Shown: positions 18,346-27,692, counted from the first letter of the stretch. The stretch: DNA of 64,000 bases from Thiomonas delicata (GCF_900088825.1 NZ_LT592171.1:730425-794424); one strand, 5' to 3'. Numbers and translations: made by a program. Notes: generated from the letters alone by a model not told the origin.

Positions 18346-18918
18346 ATGAAACGCAGTCAGAAAGTCATTGTCGGCATCACCGCCGTCTTGTCCGCCGCCG
18401 CCATCGGTACGGCCTTTGCGCAATCCGGCGGCATGGGCGCATATCGCATGTCGGGCGTCGCCGCCGGCATGGAGCCGGGGTCCATGATGGGTGGAGGCAT
18501 GATGGGCGGGGGCATGATGAGCGAGGGCATCATGGGTCAGCGCGGCATGGCCGAAGGCATGATGCATTGGGGTGATACCGCGGCGATGGTGGACAGCCAT
18601 CTGGCCGACACCAAGGCCGCGCTGAACATCACCGCCGCGCAGGAACCCGCCTGGCAAGCCTTCGCCACCCAGGCCAAGCAGCAAGCCGAGGCCATGCAAA
18701 CCATGCGCGGCAAGCTGCGGGAGGCGAACGCAACCGCCCCCGATCGCATGCAGGCGCGCACGCAGTTGTTGCAGCAACGCCTGACCGGCATGGAGGCCAT
18801 GACCAAGGCCTTGAAGCATCTCTACGCCGTGCTGAGTCCCGAGCAAAGGAGCATCGCCAACCAGCGCCTGGGCATGATGGGCGGACAGCAGATGGGATTT
18901 GCCGGCCATGCCGAGTGA
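18346..18918 (+). CDS. Methionine-rich Spy/CpxP-like periplasmic protein
   Basis: Exported protein of 190 residues with a signal peptide (KVIVGITAVLSAAAIGTAFA) followed by a run of MMGGG-type repeats (about residues 45-72) and a helical LTXXQ-like domain (ALNITAAQEPAWQAF, YAVLSPEQRSIANQRLG). The family includes Spy, CpxP and ZraP chaperones/metal sensors. The Met/Gly/His content suggests copper or silver binding. AGGAG lies 8 nt before the ATG. It is divergent from the two-component genes and may be their regulated target. Confidence 0.8.
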   Translation: MKRSQKVIVGITAVLSAAAIGTAFAQSGGMGAYRMSGVAAGMEPGSMMGGGMMGGGMMSEGIMGQRGMAEGMMHWGDTAAMVDSHLADTKAALNITAAQEPAWQAFATQAKQQAEAMQTMRGKLREANATAPDRMQARTQLLQQRLTGMEAMTKALKHLYAVLSPEQRSIANQRLGMMGGQQMGFAGHAE

Positions 18919-18922
18919 GTGC

Positions 18923-20639
18923 CTGTGAACGTTTCAACTTCCGCGATGATCTCAACGCATCGAGACGCCCATGCGCTGCGGACGGGCGCGACGAGTCGAT
19001 TCGAGCCGCCGTTTGTTTGTTGGGACGAGCTTGGCGTTGATGCAGGGCCTGGTGGAGCGCAAACGCAGCCCGCGCCGACCCTTGCCGGCCTCTCAGGGCG
19101 CGAACGCGAAGTTCAGCGCCATCATCCGCTTCAAATTGTGGGCCAGCGCATGCCACAGCAACACGGCGCGCGCCTTGATCATTCCGCGCACGTTCAAGCG
19201 CTGCAAGCCGCGGTTGCGCAAACGGGCGTTGGCGCACTCGATGCTGGCAGCACGTTCCTTGTAGATTCGCTTGGCCGCCTCGGTGCCCATGCGCTGGCGC
19301 CACTGGCCCAGCGCCTGGCTGTCGCCGGGCAGCGCAGCATAGCGATCACGTTGCGGGGCCTTGGGCGCCACCACAGGCGCGAACGCTTGGGTGGCGCGCG
19401 CATCGAGTTCCTCGATGTGCGCGTGCTGGGCAAAGCCCCCATCGGTCAACCACTGCGCGGGCACTTGACCATAGCGGTCCTGGTGCTGCGCGTGCATGGG
19501 CAGCATCTGGTTCATGTCGCTGCCCGAGTTGATGAGGTCCACGCCGGTGATGATCAGGGTGGCGGTGTCCACCGCGAGTTGCGCATTGAACGCCGGGCGA
19601 AAGCCCCCATCGGCCATCTTCATCACACGCGCCTCGTGGTCGGTGGTGCTCACGCGCGGCTGCTTGGGTTTCTTGGCGCGCCTGGCCTCGTTGGGTTGTT
19701 CCTCGGCGCATTGCTCGCCCACGGGTTGCGTGGTCGGGGCCGCCTGGGGTTGCGCCGGCTCGTCTTGTGCCCTGTCGGCCTGCGTGCTGTTGGCTCGGGC
19801 CTTCTTGCCCTTGCCCGAGAGGCTCTTGTCGATCTCGGCCATCGCCTCGATGGCGCGCGCAATGCGTTGTTCGCGCTCGGTGGCCGCACGCTGGCGCGCC
19901 GCACGCACGCGGCGGGTGCCGGCCCCCGGATCGTCGCCCACCTCCTGCTTGAGTGCTTGCACCTGGGCCTGCGCGTCTTGCATGAGTTGCTCCAAGGTCT
20001 CGCGGCGCCGGAAGCTGGCCGCACCCGCCTGGGCGCGCACGCGCATGCCGTCGTGGGCCACCCGGTTCATGCTGACAAGCCCCTGCGACAGCAGACCCGC
20101 CACGCTGCGGGTGAGTTGGCCGTCCAACCACTGCGCATGTTCGACCCGGAAATCGCCCAGCGTGTGGTGGTTCACGCCCACCCCGCCGCACAGCCAGCGG
20201 TAGGCGTCATCCCTGTCGCACAGCCGACCCAGTTCGCGCGCCGAGCCCACACCGTCCAGCGTCGCGTACAGCCACAGACCCATCAGAATGGCCGGATCAA
20301 TGGGCGCGCGTCCGACGCCGCCCTCAACGGCGCGGATCTGTCCGTGCAGGGCTTGAAGATCGAGCGACTGCACAAAGGCCCAGACGGCACGGGCCTGATG
20401 ATCGGCCGGCAGCGTCGAGTCAAGATCGCAGGCCCGCCATTCGACTTGGTTGCGCATCGCGCTTTGCTCCCGCGGCGTCCCTTGGGGCTTACTGCGCTTC
20501 AGAGCAGCCGCACTGTCCGCAGGGACCGCCAAGCCCTCAAACAGGGCACCCGTGTGCCCGTTCGTTCCCGCTTCGTTCGTGATATTGCTCATGCCCAAAG
20601 ACACGCAGCATTCGTGCCATCAAAATCAAATGTTCACAG
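18923..20639. mobile_element. IS1182-family insertion sequence
   Basis: Element containing one transposase gene. Candidate terminal inverted repeats are CTGTGAACGTTT at 18923-18934 and its imperfect complement AAATGTTCACAG ending at 20639. This gives about 1.72 kb, the usual size for the family. No clear target-site duplication was recognised, so the exact ends are tentative. Confidence 0.6.
19093..20604 (-). CDS. IS1182-family transposase
   Basis: Transposase of 503 residues, apparently intact. The N-terminal IS1182/IS5-like domain reads PADHQARAVWAFV, IDPAILMGLWLYATLDGVGSAREL and FRVEHAQWL. The C-terminal DDE part includes VDTATLIITGVDLINSGSDMNQM, TDGGFAQHAHIEEL and the final YKERAASIECANARLRNRGL. 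An alanine/glutamine-rich linker with charged residues (about 245-325) separates the two parts, which is common in this family. The start at 20604 is the longest frame. An internal ATG (MSNIT) four codons later is equally possible. Confidence 0.87.
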   Translation of the reverse strand: MSLGMSNITNEAGTNGHTGALFEGLAVPADSAAALKRSKPQGTPREQSAMRNQVEWRACDLDSTLPADHQARAVWAFVQSLDLQALHGQIRAVEGGVGRAPIDPAILMGLWLYATLDGVGSARELGRLCDRDDAYRWLCGGVGVNHHTLGDFRVEHAQWLDGQLTRSVAGLLSQGLVSMNRVAHDGMRVRAQAGAASFRRRETLEQLMQDAQAQVQALKQEVGDDPGAGTRRVRAARQRAATEREQRIARAIEAMAEIDKSLSGKGKKARANSTQADRAQDEPAQPQAAPTTQPVGEQCAEEQPNEARRAKKPKQPRVSTTDHEARVMKMADGGFRPAFNAQLAVDTATLIITGVDLINSGSDMNQMLPMHAQHQDRYGQVPAQWLTDGGFAQHAHIEELDARATQAFAPVVAPKAPQRDRYAALPGDSQALGQWRQRMGTEAAKRIYKERAASIECANARLRNRGLQRLNVRGMIKARAVLLWHALAHNLKRMMALNFAFAP

Positions 20640-21136
20640 ACTCTGAGATCAACGGGCGGCTGAGCGCCTTGGCGCTCGGCTCACGCCGCAGTTCGATCCG
20701 TTACCAAGCGCAAGAGTCATGTCGACGGCAAGTCCAGCACAGTCCTATTGCGCACACCGGGGCGGTGAGTCGAACGCTTGGCTCGCCGCCTCCGAACCCG
20801 GCGTGGCCTGCAGCCCCGGATGCAAGGCGGCTGAATGTACCAACGCCGGACGAGCACCTCGATCACGAGCGGGACGAGAAAGCCAAGGAAAAATGCCGGC
20901 GCCTGCTCCAGGCTTTTTGCGCTGGCGTTTCCGTCAGCATTTTCAGCCCCAGCATGACAGCCACACCAAGGGAAAATCCGGCCATCGTGAGGAGCGGCAA
21001 CGCCCGGCGCATCACTTCGAGCAAGAGTTTCGTCGCAAGCGCAGCAAAAAATGGTCGCCGGGACCGAGCATTTTGTTGGAAATTGCGCATGCCCTCCTCA
21101 CCAGCACACTTGGGCGGTCAAGAGAGCTTTGCAGTC
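20640..21136. other. Intergenic stretch with one weak small ORF
   Basis: Between the IS1182 element and the zinc-ribbon pseudogene. A minus-strand frame at 20863-21090 would encode a 75-residue protein with one hydrophobic segment (LLTMAGFSLGVAVMLGLKML). It lies 46 nt downstream of the pseudogene on the same strand, but I see no family and no good ribosome binding site. Nothing else was identified. Confidence 0.3.
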
Positions 21137-21430
21137 TCAGTCGAAAATTTCTTTCCAGAACGATTTGCGGCCCTGCATCGGGCCATAGCGCCCCTGATGT
21201 TTGCCACCGCCGTGGTGGCCGTCGTTTTGGCCATCACTTTCAGGCTGTGGCGATGAACGGCCCGCTTGCTGTGGTGCGTTGGCCGCCTCCTGTCGCTGGC
21301 TGCGCTCGATGATCTTGTCGAGTTCGCCGCGATCGAGCCAAACGCCGCGGCATTGCGGGCAGTCATCCATTTCAATGCCCTAGCGTTCAGTCGTCACCAA
21401 GGTGCTTTCCTTGCAGACGGGACATTTCAT
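21137..21430 (-). pseudogene. zf-TFIIB-like zinc-ribbon protein interrupted by an amber codon
   Basis: Starting at the ATG at 21430 the frame reads MKCPVCKESTLVTTER, stop, GIEMDDCPQCRGVWLDRG, followed by an acidic/histidine-glycine-rich tail (residues to ~97). Two CPxC knuckles and the WLDRGELDKI segment identify the small zinc-ribbon family (COG3809-like). The stop codon is TAG at 21380-21382, exactly where family members carry glutamine before GIE, so a single CAG-to-TAG change explains it. The rest of the frame is open and well conserved, so the mutation is recent or is a sequencing error. Confidence 0.72.
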
Positions 21431-21469
21431 GACTGCATCTTCTTGTTGTGAAACCATGAACCCAGAACA

Positions 21470-23812
21470 TCAAGCCGTTGCGCGGCGCAGCGACAGCAGC
21501 CGCATGCCGTTGAACACCACCAGCAGGCTGGCCCCCATGTCGGCGAACACCGCCATCCACAGGGTCGCCACGCCGCTCAGGGCCAAGGCGAAGAACACCG
21601 CCTTGATGCCCAGCGCGAGGGTGATGTTCTGCTTGAGGATCGCGGCGGTGCGCCGGCTCAAGCGGATGAAATCGGCGATCTTGCGCGGGTCGTCGTCCAT
21701 GATGGCGACATCGGCGGTTTCCAGCGCGGTGGCGGTGCCGGCCGCGCCCATGGCGAAGCCGATATTCGCACGGGCCAGCGCCGGCGCATCGTTCACGCCG
21801 TCGCCGACCATGCCGACGAAGCCGTAGCGCGCATGCAGTTCGGCAACGGCGGCCTGCTTGTCCTGCGGCAGCAGATTGCCGCGCGCATCCTTGATGCCGA
21901 GCTCGACGGCAATCGCCCGTGCCGTGGCCGGGTTGTCGCCGGTCAGCATGACCGGCTCAACACCCAGCACCTTCAAGGCCGCAATGGCCTGCGCGCTTTG
22001 CGGCCTCAGGGTGTCGGCGACGCCAAACACGGCCACCGGACCGGCCGCGTCGCACAGTACGATGGCGGTCTTGCCGGCACGCTCCAGCACGGCAAGCTGC
22101 GCCTCCAGCGCGGCCGAACAGACCCCAATGTCTTCAGCCAGGCGGTGATTGCCCAGATGCCAGACCTGCCCGTCCATGCTGCCTTTGACGCCGCGCCCTT
22201 GCAGCACGCCGAAATCATCGACAGGCATGACTGCGGCGCCCGGCTGCTGCGCGCGCCAACCGGCGACCAGCGCCTGGGCGACCGGATGGGTGCTGTGGTC
22301 GTCGAGGCTGGCGGCGATCCGCAAAGCCTGCGCGATGGGCATGTCGCCAAGCGGGATGGCGTCGGTCAGCGCAGGCTTGCCGCGGGTCAGGGTGCCGGTC
22401 TTGTCGAGCGCCACGGCTTTGAGCAGCCGGCCGCCTTCGAGATGCACCCCGCCCTTGATGAGGATGCCCCTCCGGGCCGCCGCCGCAAGACCGCTGACCA
22501 CCGTGACTGGGGTCGACACCACCAAGGCGCAGGGGCAGGCGATGACCAGCATGACCAAGGCCTCGTACAGCCAGGAACTCCAGCCGCCACCGCTCAGCAG
22601 CGGGCCGAGGATGGCCACGGCGATGGCGAAGACCACAACCGCGGGGGTGTAGTAGCGCGCGAATTGATCGACGAAACGCTGGGTCGGCGCGCGCTGTGAC
22701 TGCGCGCTCTGGATGGCCAGGGCGATGCGGGCCAAGGTGCTGTCACCGGCCGAGGCCGTGACGGTGGCTTCCACCACGCCATCGGCCACGATGCTGCCGG
22801 CATAGAGCAGGTCGCCCGCCTGCTTGTCCACGGGCAAGCTTTCGCCGGTGATCGGCGCCTGGTTCAGCGCCGCGCGACCGGACGCGACGCGTGCGTCCAG
22901 CGGCACTCGCGCGCCAGTGCGCACCCGGATGCGGCTGCCGACCGCCACCTCGGCCACCGGCTTGGTCTGCCAGGCCTCGCCGGCCTTGACCTCGGCGGTT
23001 TCCGGCGCGATGGCCGTGAGCGCCTTGATCGCGTTGCGGGCACGCTCCAGCGACAGCGCCTCGATCGCTTCGGCCACGGCGAACAGGAACACCACCATCG
23101 CCGCTTCGGGCCACTTGCCGAGCGCCACGGCGCCGGCCACGGCGATGGACATCAGGAAATGGATGTTGAGGGTCAGATTCCTGAGCGCGATCCAGCCCTT
23201 CTTGAGGGTGGGCAGGCCGGCGCTGAGGATGGACACGGCAGCAAGCGCCATCACCATCCACGAGGTCTCACGCCCGCTCGACCAGGCGATGACCTCGGCC
23301 GCGACGGCGGCGGCACCCGCCACGGCGAGCAGACCTTTTTGCCGCGGGCTCAAGGCCTGGGGAAGCACGGACACCGGCGCATTGGCTTCCAGCAAATTGG
23401 GTGCCATGCCCAGCTTGTCCAGCGCCACGGCAATCTCCTGGGGCTGCTCCAAGCGGTGATACACCGTGAGTTCCCGTTGCAGGAGGTTGAAGTCGAGTTG
23501 GACAACCCCGGGCATCCCCTCCAGCTTGTTGCGGATCAGGCGCTCCTCGGTCGGGCAGTCCATCTTGTCGATGCGGTAGCGAACCCGGCGGGTCCCTTCG
23601 GGCGCCGGATTGGTGTTGCACGCCCCCGTGAGGCAATCGGTCTGTGTCGCCGGGGCGCAGCAGGCATCGGCCGCCGCGTGGGCATGGGTATGCGCATCAG
23701 GGCCGTGGTCGTGACCATGATCGTGCGCATGATCGTGGTCACATGCGGGCTCATGGTCTTGCGCCTGGACAGGCAGGCGTAACGCTGTGCTGGTGGGGTC
23801 GTGCTGGCTCAT
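21470..23812 (-). CDS. cadA: Cd2+/Zn2+/Pb2+-exporting P1B-type ATPase
   Basis: Inner-membrane efflux ATPase, 780 residues. The N terminus (20-65) is rich in His/Asp and Cys (HDHAHDHGHDHG, then CC and two further cysteines), followed by a metal-binding domain with DCPTEE at 85-90. Catalytic motifs are TGES at 322-325, the transport-site CPCAL at 426-430, DKTGT at 470-474 and GDGVND near residue 675. CPCAL without the GLATP continuation, plus the late ADMGASL helix, indicate a Zn/Cd/Pb rather than a copper pump. It is divergent from cadR, with a MerR-type promoter in the gap. Confidence 0.94.
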   Translation of the reverse strand: MSQHDPTSTALRLPVQAQDHEPACDHDHAHDHGHDHGPDAHTHAHAAADACCAPATQTDCLTGACNTNPAPEGTRRVRYRIDKMDCPTEERLIRNKLEGMPGVVQLDFNLLQRELTVYHRLEQPQEIAVALDKLGMAPNLLEANAPVSVLPQALSPRQKGLLAVAGAAAVAAEVIAWSSGRETSWMVMALAAVSILSAGLPTLKKGWIALRNLTLNIHFLMSIAVAGAVALGKWPEAAMVVFLFAVAEAIEALSLERARNAIKALTAIAPETAEVKAGEAWQTKPVAEVAVGSRIRVRTGARVPLDARVASGRAALNQAPITGESLPVDKQAGDLLYAGSIVADGVVEATVTASAGDSTLARIALAIQSAQSQRAPTQRFVDQFARYYTPAVVVFAIAVAILGPLLSGGGWSSWLYEALVMLVIACPCALVVSTPVTVVSGLAAAARRGILIKGGVHLEGGRLLKAVALDKTGTLTRGKPALTDAIPLGDMPIAQALRIAASLDDHSTHPVAQALVAGWRAQQPGAAVMPVDDFGVLQGRGVKGSMDGQVWHLGNHRLAEDIGVCSAALEAQLAVLERAGKTAIVLCDAAGPVAVFGVADTLRPQSAQAIAALKVLGVEPVMLTGDNPATARAIAVELGIKDARGNLLPQDKQAAVAELHARYGFVGMVGDGVNDAPALARANIGFAMGAAGTATALETADVAIMDDDPRKIADFIRLSRRTAAILKQNITLALGIKAVFFALALSGVATLWMAVFADMGASLLVVFNGMRLLSLRRATA

Positions 23813-23841
23813 GATGGCGGATCTCGGTGAACAGTGCGATC

Positions 23842-23872
23842 ATTGAACAGCCCGTACCTGCTACAGGGTCAA
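23842..23872 (-). promoter_or_regulatory. MerR-type cadA promoter/operator
   Basis: On the minus strand, TTGACC (23867-23872) and TTCAAT (23842-23847) are separated by 19 nt, the elongated spacing that MerR-family activators correct. The spacer has an imperfect dyad (CCCTGTAGCAGGTACGGG), the expected CadR binding site. It lies 30 nt upstream of the cadA start. Confidence 0.7.
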
Positions 23873-23899
23873 GTGCCTTGCACGAGAGGGGAATGCAAC

Positions 23900-24328
23900 A
23901 TGCGAATCGGGGAATTGGCGCGGCGCGGCCACTGCGATGTGGAGACGGTGCGTTTTTACGAGCGCGAGGGCTTGCTGGACGCGCCCGCCCGCGAGGACAA
24001 CGGCTATCGCAACTACACCAGCGTCCACCTGGAGCAGCTCAACTTCATTCGCCACTGCCGCTCGCTGGGCATGGGATTGCCGGACGTGCGCGTGTTGCGC
24101 AGCTTTCAGGAGCATCCTGAATCGGCGTGCGACGCCATCAACCATCTGATTGACGAGCAGATCGCGCGTATCCACCGTCAGGTCGAATCGCTGCGCTTGC
24201 TGGAGCAGCAGTTGCACGCGCTGCGCGAAACCTGCCAGGCCAACCGGACGGCGAGCGACTGCGGCATCATGCAGAACCTGCAGCACGCTGCGGCTGGCGA
24301 GCCCTGCGAATGTCATGCGGAACCCTAG
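23900..24328 (+). CDS. cadR: MerR-family regulator CadR/PbrR
   Basis: Cytosolic metal-responsive activator of 142 residues. The N-terminal winged helix (MRIGELARRG, ETVRFYEREGLL) is followed by a dimerisation helix. Metal-binding cysteines are C77, C112 and C121, the CadR/PbrR arrangement with two extra residues in the loop (C112 to C121), and a C-terminal CEC. It is divergent from the P-type ATPase it should activate. Its stop codon TAG (24326-24328) coincides with the CTAG target site of the adjacent IS5-family copy, so the gene is intact but abuts the element directly. Confidence 0.93.
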   Translation: MRIGELARRGHCDVETVRFYEREGLLDAPAREDNGYRNYTSVHLEQLNFIRHCRSLGMGLPDVRVLRSFQEHPESACDAINHLIDEQIARIHRQVESLRLLEQQLHALRETCQANRTASDCGIMQNLQHAAAGEPCECHAEP

Positions 24329-25159
24329 ATAGTATCGTCACGAGATATGGCATGATGGCGTTGTTCGCAACGACCGCGCTATTGAGATGCCAGAGACTCT
24401 TCATCGACACGACCTATCAGACAGGCACTGGGAATTGCTCGAGCCCCATCTGCCGGGGCGAGCGGGGGTTTGGGGTGGGGTTGCGCAGGACAACCGCCAA
24501 TTCATCAATGCCGTGTTCTGGATTCTTCGCACGGGCGCGCCGTGGCGAGACCTGCCGGCCTCGTATGGTGGGTGGAAAAACACCCATCGGCGTTTTTGTC
24601 GCTGGCGTGACCAGGGCATTTGGGAGTCGCTGCTCGAGCAGTTCATTGAGGAGCCTGATTTCGAATGGCTCATGATGGATGCCAGCCATTGCAAAGTCCA
24701 TCCGCACGCCGCAGGAGCGCGGGGTGGCAATCAGGCCATGAGCCGTACAAAAGGGGGCTCAACACCAAGATACATCTGGCCGTGGATGCGCATGGTCTGC
24801 CGCTCAGAGCGGTTATTACAGAAGGTACCCGAGCGGATTGCGCAGAGGCTGAGCGGTTGATGGATGGATTCAGGATGCAGTGTCTACTTGCCGATAAAGG
24901 CTACGACAGCGATGCCATCGTGGCGAAAGCCCAAGAGCAAGGTGCGCAAGCCGTGATTCCGCCGCGCAAGAACCGCAAGCAACCCAGGGCATATGACAAG
25001 GCGCTCTACAAACTGCGCCATCTGGTCGAGAACGCCTTCCTACATCTCAAGCGATGGAGGGGCATCGCCACGCGCTACGCGAAAAACGTCGCCTCATTCG
25101 TTGCCGCCGTGCAAATTCGCTGTCTCGCCCTCTGGCTGCATATCTCGTGACGACACAAT
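24329..25159. mobile_element. IS5-family (IS427-type) insertion sequence, left copy
   Basis: An 831-bp element with terminal inverted repeats ATAGTATCGTCACGAGAT (left) and, read inward from the right, ATTGTGTCGTCACGAGAT. It is flanked by CTAG on the left and CTAA on the right. A nearly identical copy of the same length lies inverted at 52106-52936. Transposase coding is split over two overlapping frames. Confidence 0.85.
24387..25150 (+). CDS. IS5-family transposase, two frames joined by frameshifting
   Basis: The first frame (24387-24860) holds the N-terminal domain, MPETLHRHDLSDRHWELLEP through LMMDASHCKVHPHAAGARGG. The second frame (24665-25150) holds the catalytic end, with LNTKIHLAVDAHGLPLR, LLADKGYDSDAI, IPPRKNRK and a final YKLRHLVENAFLHLKRWRGIATRYAK. 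The two overlap, and a likely slip site is the run ACAAAAGGGGG near 24746-24756, as in other IS427-group elements that use programmed frameshifting. Both copies in this window have the same arrangement, which supports frameshifting rather than damage. Confidence 0.8.
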
Positions 25160-25389
25160 CTAAAGAGTTTTCACAGAAATTCATCCCTGAATCAAATAGG
25201 ATCGGTATGCGCTATGGTGCGTCGCACGCATGGTCGCGGCCGCCTGTGGGACGAGGGCAGCACCGTAGTAGCAGTATGCACACTGAGAACCAATTTTTTC
25301 TGGAACTTCGGCAGGTGTGCAGGACTCTATAGCGATTTGCATGATGACGCTCGCTTATATCCGCTTGCTTTTCTCAATAGCCTGATTGC

Positions 25390-25812
25390 ATGAACGCCTT
25401 GCGTGTCGTCCTGCTCACCGTCCTGCTGGCTTTGCTGCCGCTGCAAGGCTGGGCCGCTATGGGCGATGCCACGACGTTCACGACCATGCTGGGTCACTGC
25501 CCAGACGAGCAAGGCCAAGCATTGATGGCGGCGTCGCGCACTGGCATGTCGGCCGCAGACCTGCAACAAGCAAAGCCGCAGCATTACCTCGACGCCTTAG
25601 AACGCAGTTGGTCGATGACGCCGGATGTCCGCCTGAGTCACCCAGTAGCTGGGCATGCCCTTTGCCCTGTCCCCTGCGGTATCGCGTTGGCGATGGCCTC
25701 CACGTCACTCGCTTGGCACATTGTGCAGAGTTCAGCCCCCATGCCGGAATTTCATACACGCCTCGTCGCCAGTGCGGCGCCGGACGCCCCTTATCACCCG
25801 CCCAGGGTCTGA
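25390..25812 (+). CDS. Small secreted protein of the copper/thiol module (copy A)
   Basis: A 140-residue protein I do not recognise. It begins with a signal peptide (MNALRVVLLTVLLALLPLQGWA). The mature part has three cysteines, two of them in CPVPC, and ends PDAPYHPPRV. A second member at 42130-42510 shares the signal peptide form, the paired-cysteine GL/IALA segment and the PPDASYRPPRA ending, and also stands immediately upstream of a TlpA and a DsbD-like gene. The conserved position suggests a periplasmic partner of this thiol-redox module. Function unknown. Confidence 0.6.
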   Translation: MNALRVVLLTVLLALLPLQGWAAMGDATTFTTMLGHCPDEQGQALMAASRTGMSAADLQQAKPQHYLDALERSWSMTPDVRLSHPVAGHALCPVPCGIALAMASTSLAWHIVQSSAPMPEFHTRLVASAAPDAPYHPPRV

Positions 25813-25994
25813 TCACCCCTCAAAGCCGGTATTCGCCCGGCGCTGCAATAGCAGGTCAATCTGCGAGGTCGCTTTCTGTCCCCGGCTCATCCCAACGACC
25901 AGCCTCCGGACCCGGTCCGAGAGCATCGTTCCGCGATGAAACTGGGCGAACCGATCGCCACAGTCTTCTTGAAAACATCGATCGAGGTGAAATC

Positions 25995-26495
25995 ATGCGT
26001 GTGCGTTTCACAATTGCCGCCATCGTGGCGTTCGTCATGGCCGTCATGGCCTATTTTGTCCTGGCCAGGAAGTCGACTGTCCCGCAGGCGACGTTTGTGC
26101 TGCTGTCTGGAAGAACGCTTTCAACCTCTTCCCTGCGAGGCCAGGTCTATCTGGTGAATTTCTGGGCCACGAGCTGCGCCACCTGCATCAAGGAAATGCC
26201 CCAAATGGTCAAGACGTACGAGCGATTCAAGGGAAGGAATTTCGAGTTCATCGCGGTGGATATGAGCTATGACCCGCTGCCCTATGTCACCGATTACACC
26301 TTGACCCGGCATTTGCCGTTCGAGGTTGCAAAAGACGTGGACGGCCGTCTGGCTCGCGAGTTTTACGACGTGCGCCTGACTCCGACCACGTTTCTGGTCG
26401 ATAAGCAAGGGAACATCGTCAAGCGGATTCTCGGCGAACCCGACTTTCCCGAGCTTGATCGACTGATCCAGCATGAACTGGCTAAAAACGCTTGA
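25995..26495 (+). CDS. TlpA/ResA-like membrane-anchored thioredoxin (copy A)
   Basis: Periplasmic thiol-disulfide oxidoreductase of 166 residues, held by an N-terminal helix (FTIAAIVAFVMAVMAYFVLA). The thioredoxin fold has the active site WATSCATC (CxxC) near residues 55-62 and the cis-proline segment LTPTTFLVDKQG. Its start at 25995 follows GAGGTGAAATC. The stop is 15 nt before the DsbD-like gene, which may reduce it. A homologue, about 60% similar, precedes the second DsbD-like gene (41523-42026). Confidence 0.88.
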   Translation: MRVRFTIAAIVAFVMAVMAYFVLARKSTVPQATFVLLSGRTLSTSSLRGQVYLVNFWATSCATCIKEMPQMVKTYERFKGRNFEFIAVDMSYDPLPYVTDYTLTRHLPFEVAKDVDGRLAREFYDVRLTPTTFLVDKQGNIVKRILGEPDFPELDRLIQHELAKNA

Positions 26496-26509
26496 AAGGA
26501 CCAAGCCCC

Positions 26510-27682
26510 ATGGACATCTCGCTCATCCTCGAAGTCCTCCTCGCGCTCGGCGCGGGCGTGTTGCTCAACCTGACGCCATGCGTGCTGCCCATCATTCCAA
26601 TCAAGGTTCGAGTCATCCTGCGAGCTGCCGGCGAAAAACCAGCGGCCCGTGCTTTGTCCGCTGGCCTTTTCGCTGCAGGGTCCCTGTTATTTTTCGCACC
26701 ACTGGGGCTGGCGACAGCTCTCTTGCATCTTCAGTGGGGCGTGCTGTTCCAGTCGCAGACCGTGCTGACTGGCTTGGTCATCATCCTGCTGGTGCTGGCC
26801 GTGATGAATTTCACGGGACGCGGATTGCCGATTCCGAGCGCCATCGCAAAAATGGGCGGCGGGCGTTTTGCCGAGCCGCTGATCTCCGGCTTGGTCAGTG
26901 CCCTTTTGTCGACGCCCTGCACCGGCCCCTTGCTGGGTGGGATTCTTGTGTTTGCCCTCACCCGGCCAACCGTCGACATCGTGATGATATTCATCGCGAT
27001 TGGTCTTGGCATGGCTCTGCCCTACGCCATTCTGCTTCTGAAGCCCGGACGTCTCGATCGGCTGCCACGTGGAGGGGCTTGGACTGATGTCGTGCGTCAA
27101 AGCTTCGGTTGGCTGCTTGCCGGCGCCGCGATCTTTTTCGCGCAAAGCCTGTTTCCCGCCAGCGTCGACAAGACACTATGGTTCGCATTTCTTGCCGGGG
27201 TCATGCTGTGGGTCCTCGCAACGAGCCTTCGCGCCGCAGATCACGCCTCACGCTGGGCCGCGCCACTTTCGAGCTTGCCCGCACTGGCTTTGGTTTATCT
27301 GAGTGCAGGACTCTGGCCGACATCCGCGCAAGGCATCCCCTGGCAGCCGCTTGAGGCAACACAGATCGCCGAGATTGCCAATCTGCATCGCCCTGCGCTG
27401 GTCGAGTTCACCGCGCAGTGGTGCCTGAACTGCAGGTTTCTGGAGCAAACCGTCTATGGCGACGCGCGCGTTGTGCAAGCCCTGCGCACCCGCGGTGTCG
27501 TTCCCTTGCAGGTCGACCTGACCCGCCCGAACCCAGAACTGCAAAGTCTCCTTGCCGCCTACGGCGGGGCTGGCCTGCCGTTCGTGGCGATCTTGAATCC
27601 ACATGGGCGAGAGATCGGCCATCTTTCCGGACTGTTCTCGGCCGACGCGCTCGTCCGAGGTTTGAATGCCATCCACCCATAA
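26510..27682 (+). CDS. DsbD-like thiol:disulfide transporter, beta-gamma type (copy A)
   Basis: Inner-membrane electron conduit moving reducing power from cytosolic thioredoxin to the periplasm. The 390-residue protein has about eight membrane helices carrying the paired cysteines in LTPCVLPI and LSTPCTGPLLGG, then a C-terminal thioredoxin domain with WCLNC near residue 307. The N-terminal DsbD alpha domain is missing but is supplied by the next gene. The ATG at 26510 follows AAAGGA. A TTG-led extension into the end of tlpA is possible. It belongs to the tlpA-dsbD-alpha operon. Confidence 0.9.
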   Translation: MDISLILEVLLALGAGVLLNLTPCVLPIIPIKVRVILRAAGEKPAARALSAGLFAAGSLLFFAPLGLATALLHLQWGVLFQSQTVLTGLVIILLVLAVMNFTGRGLPIPSAIAKMGGGRFAEPLISGLVSALLSTPCTGPLLGGILVFALTRPTVDIVMIFIAIGLGMALPYAILLLKPGRLDRLPRGGAWTDVVRQSFGWLLAGAAIFFAQSLFPASVDKTLWFAFLAGVMLWVLATSLRAADHASRWAAPLSSLPALALVYLSAGLWPTSAQGIPWQPLEATQIAEIANLHRPALVEFTAQWCLNCRFLEQTVYGDARVVQALRTRGVVPLQVDLTRPNPELQSLLAAYGGAGLPFVAILNPHGREIGHLSGLFSADALVRGLNAIHP

Positions 27683-27692
27683 AGGAATTTCG

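Noticed and set aside
18919-20646. 575-codon plus-strand ORF over the IS1182 element
   Set aside because: Antisense of the transposase, rich in His/Leu/Gly, without a start signal.
24746-24756. Frameshift in the IS5 transposase as a sign of decay
   Set aside because: Both IS copies share it, with an A4-G5 slippery run, which fits programmed frameshifting in this IS group.
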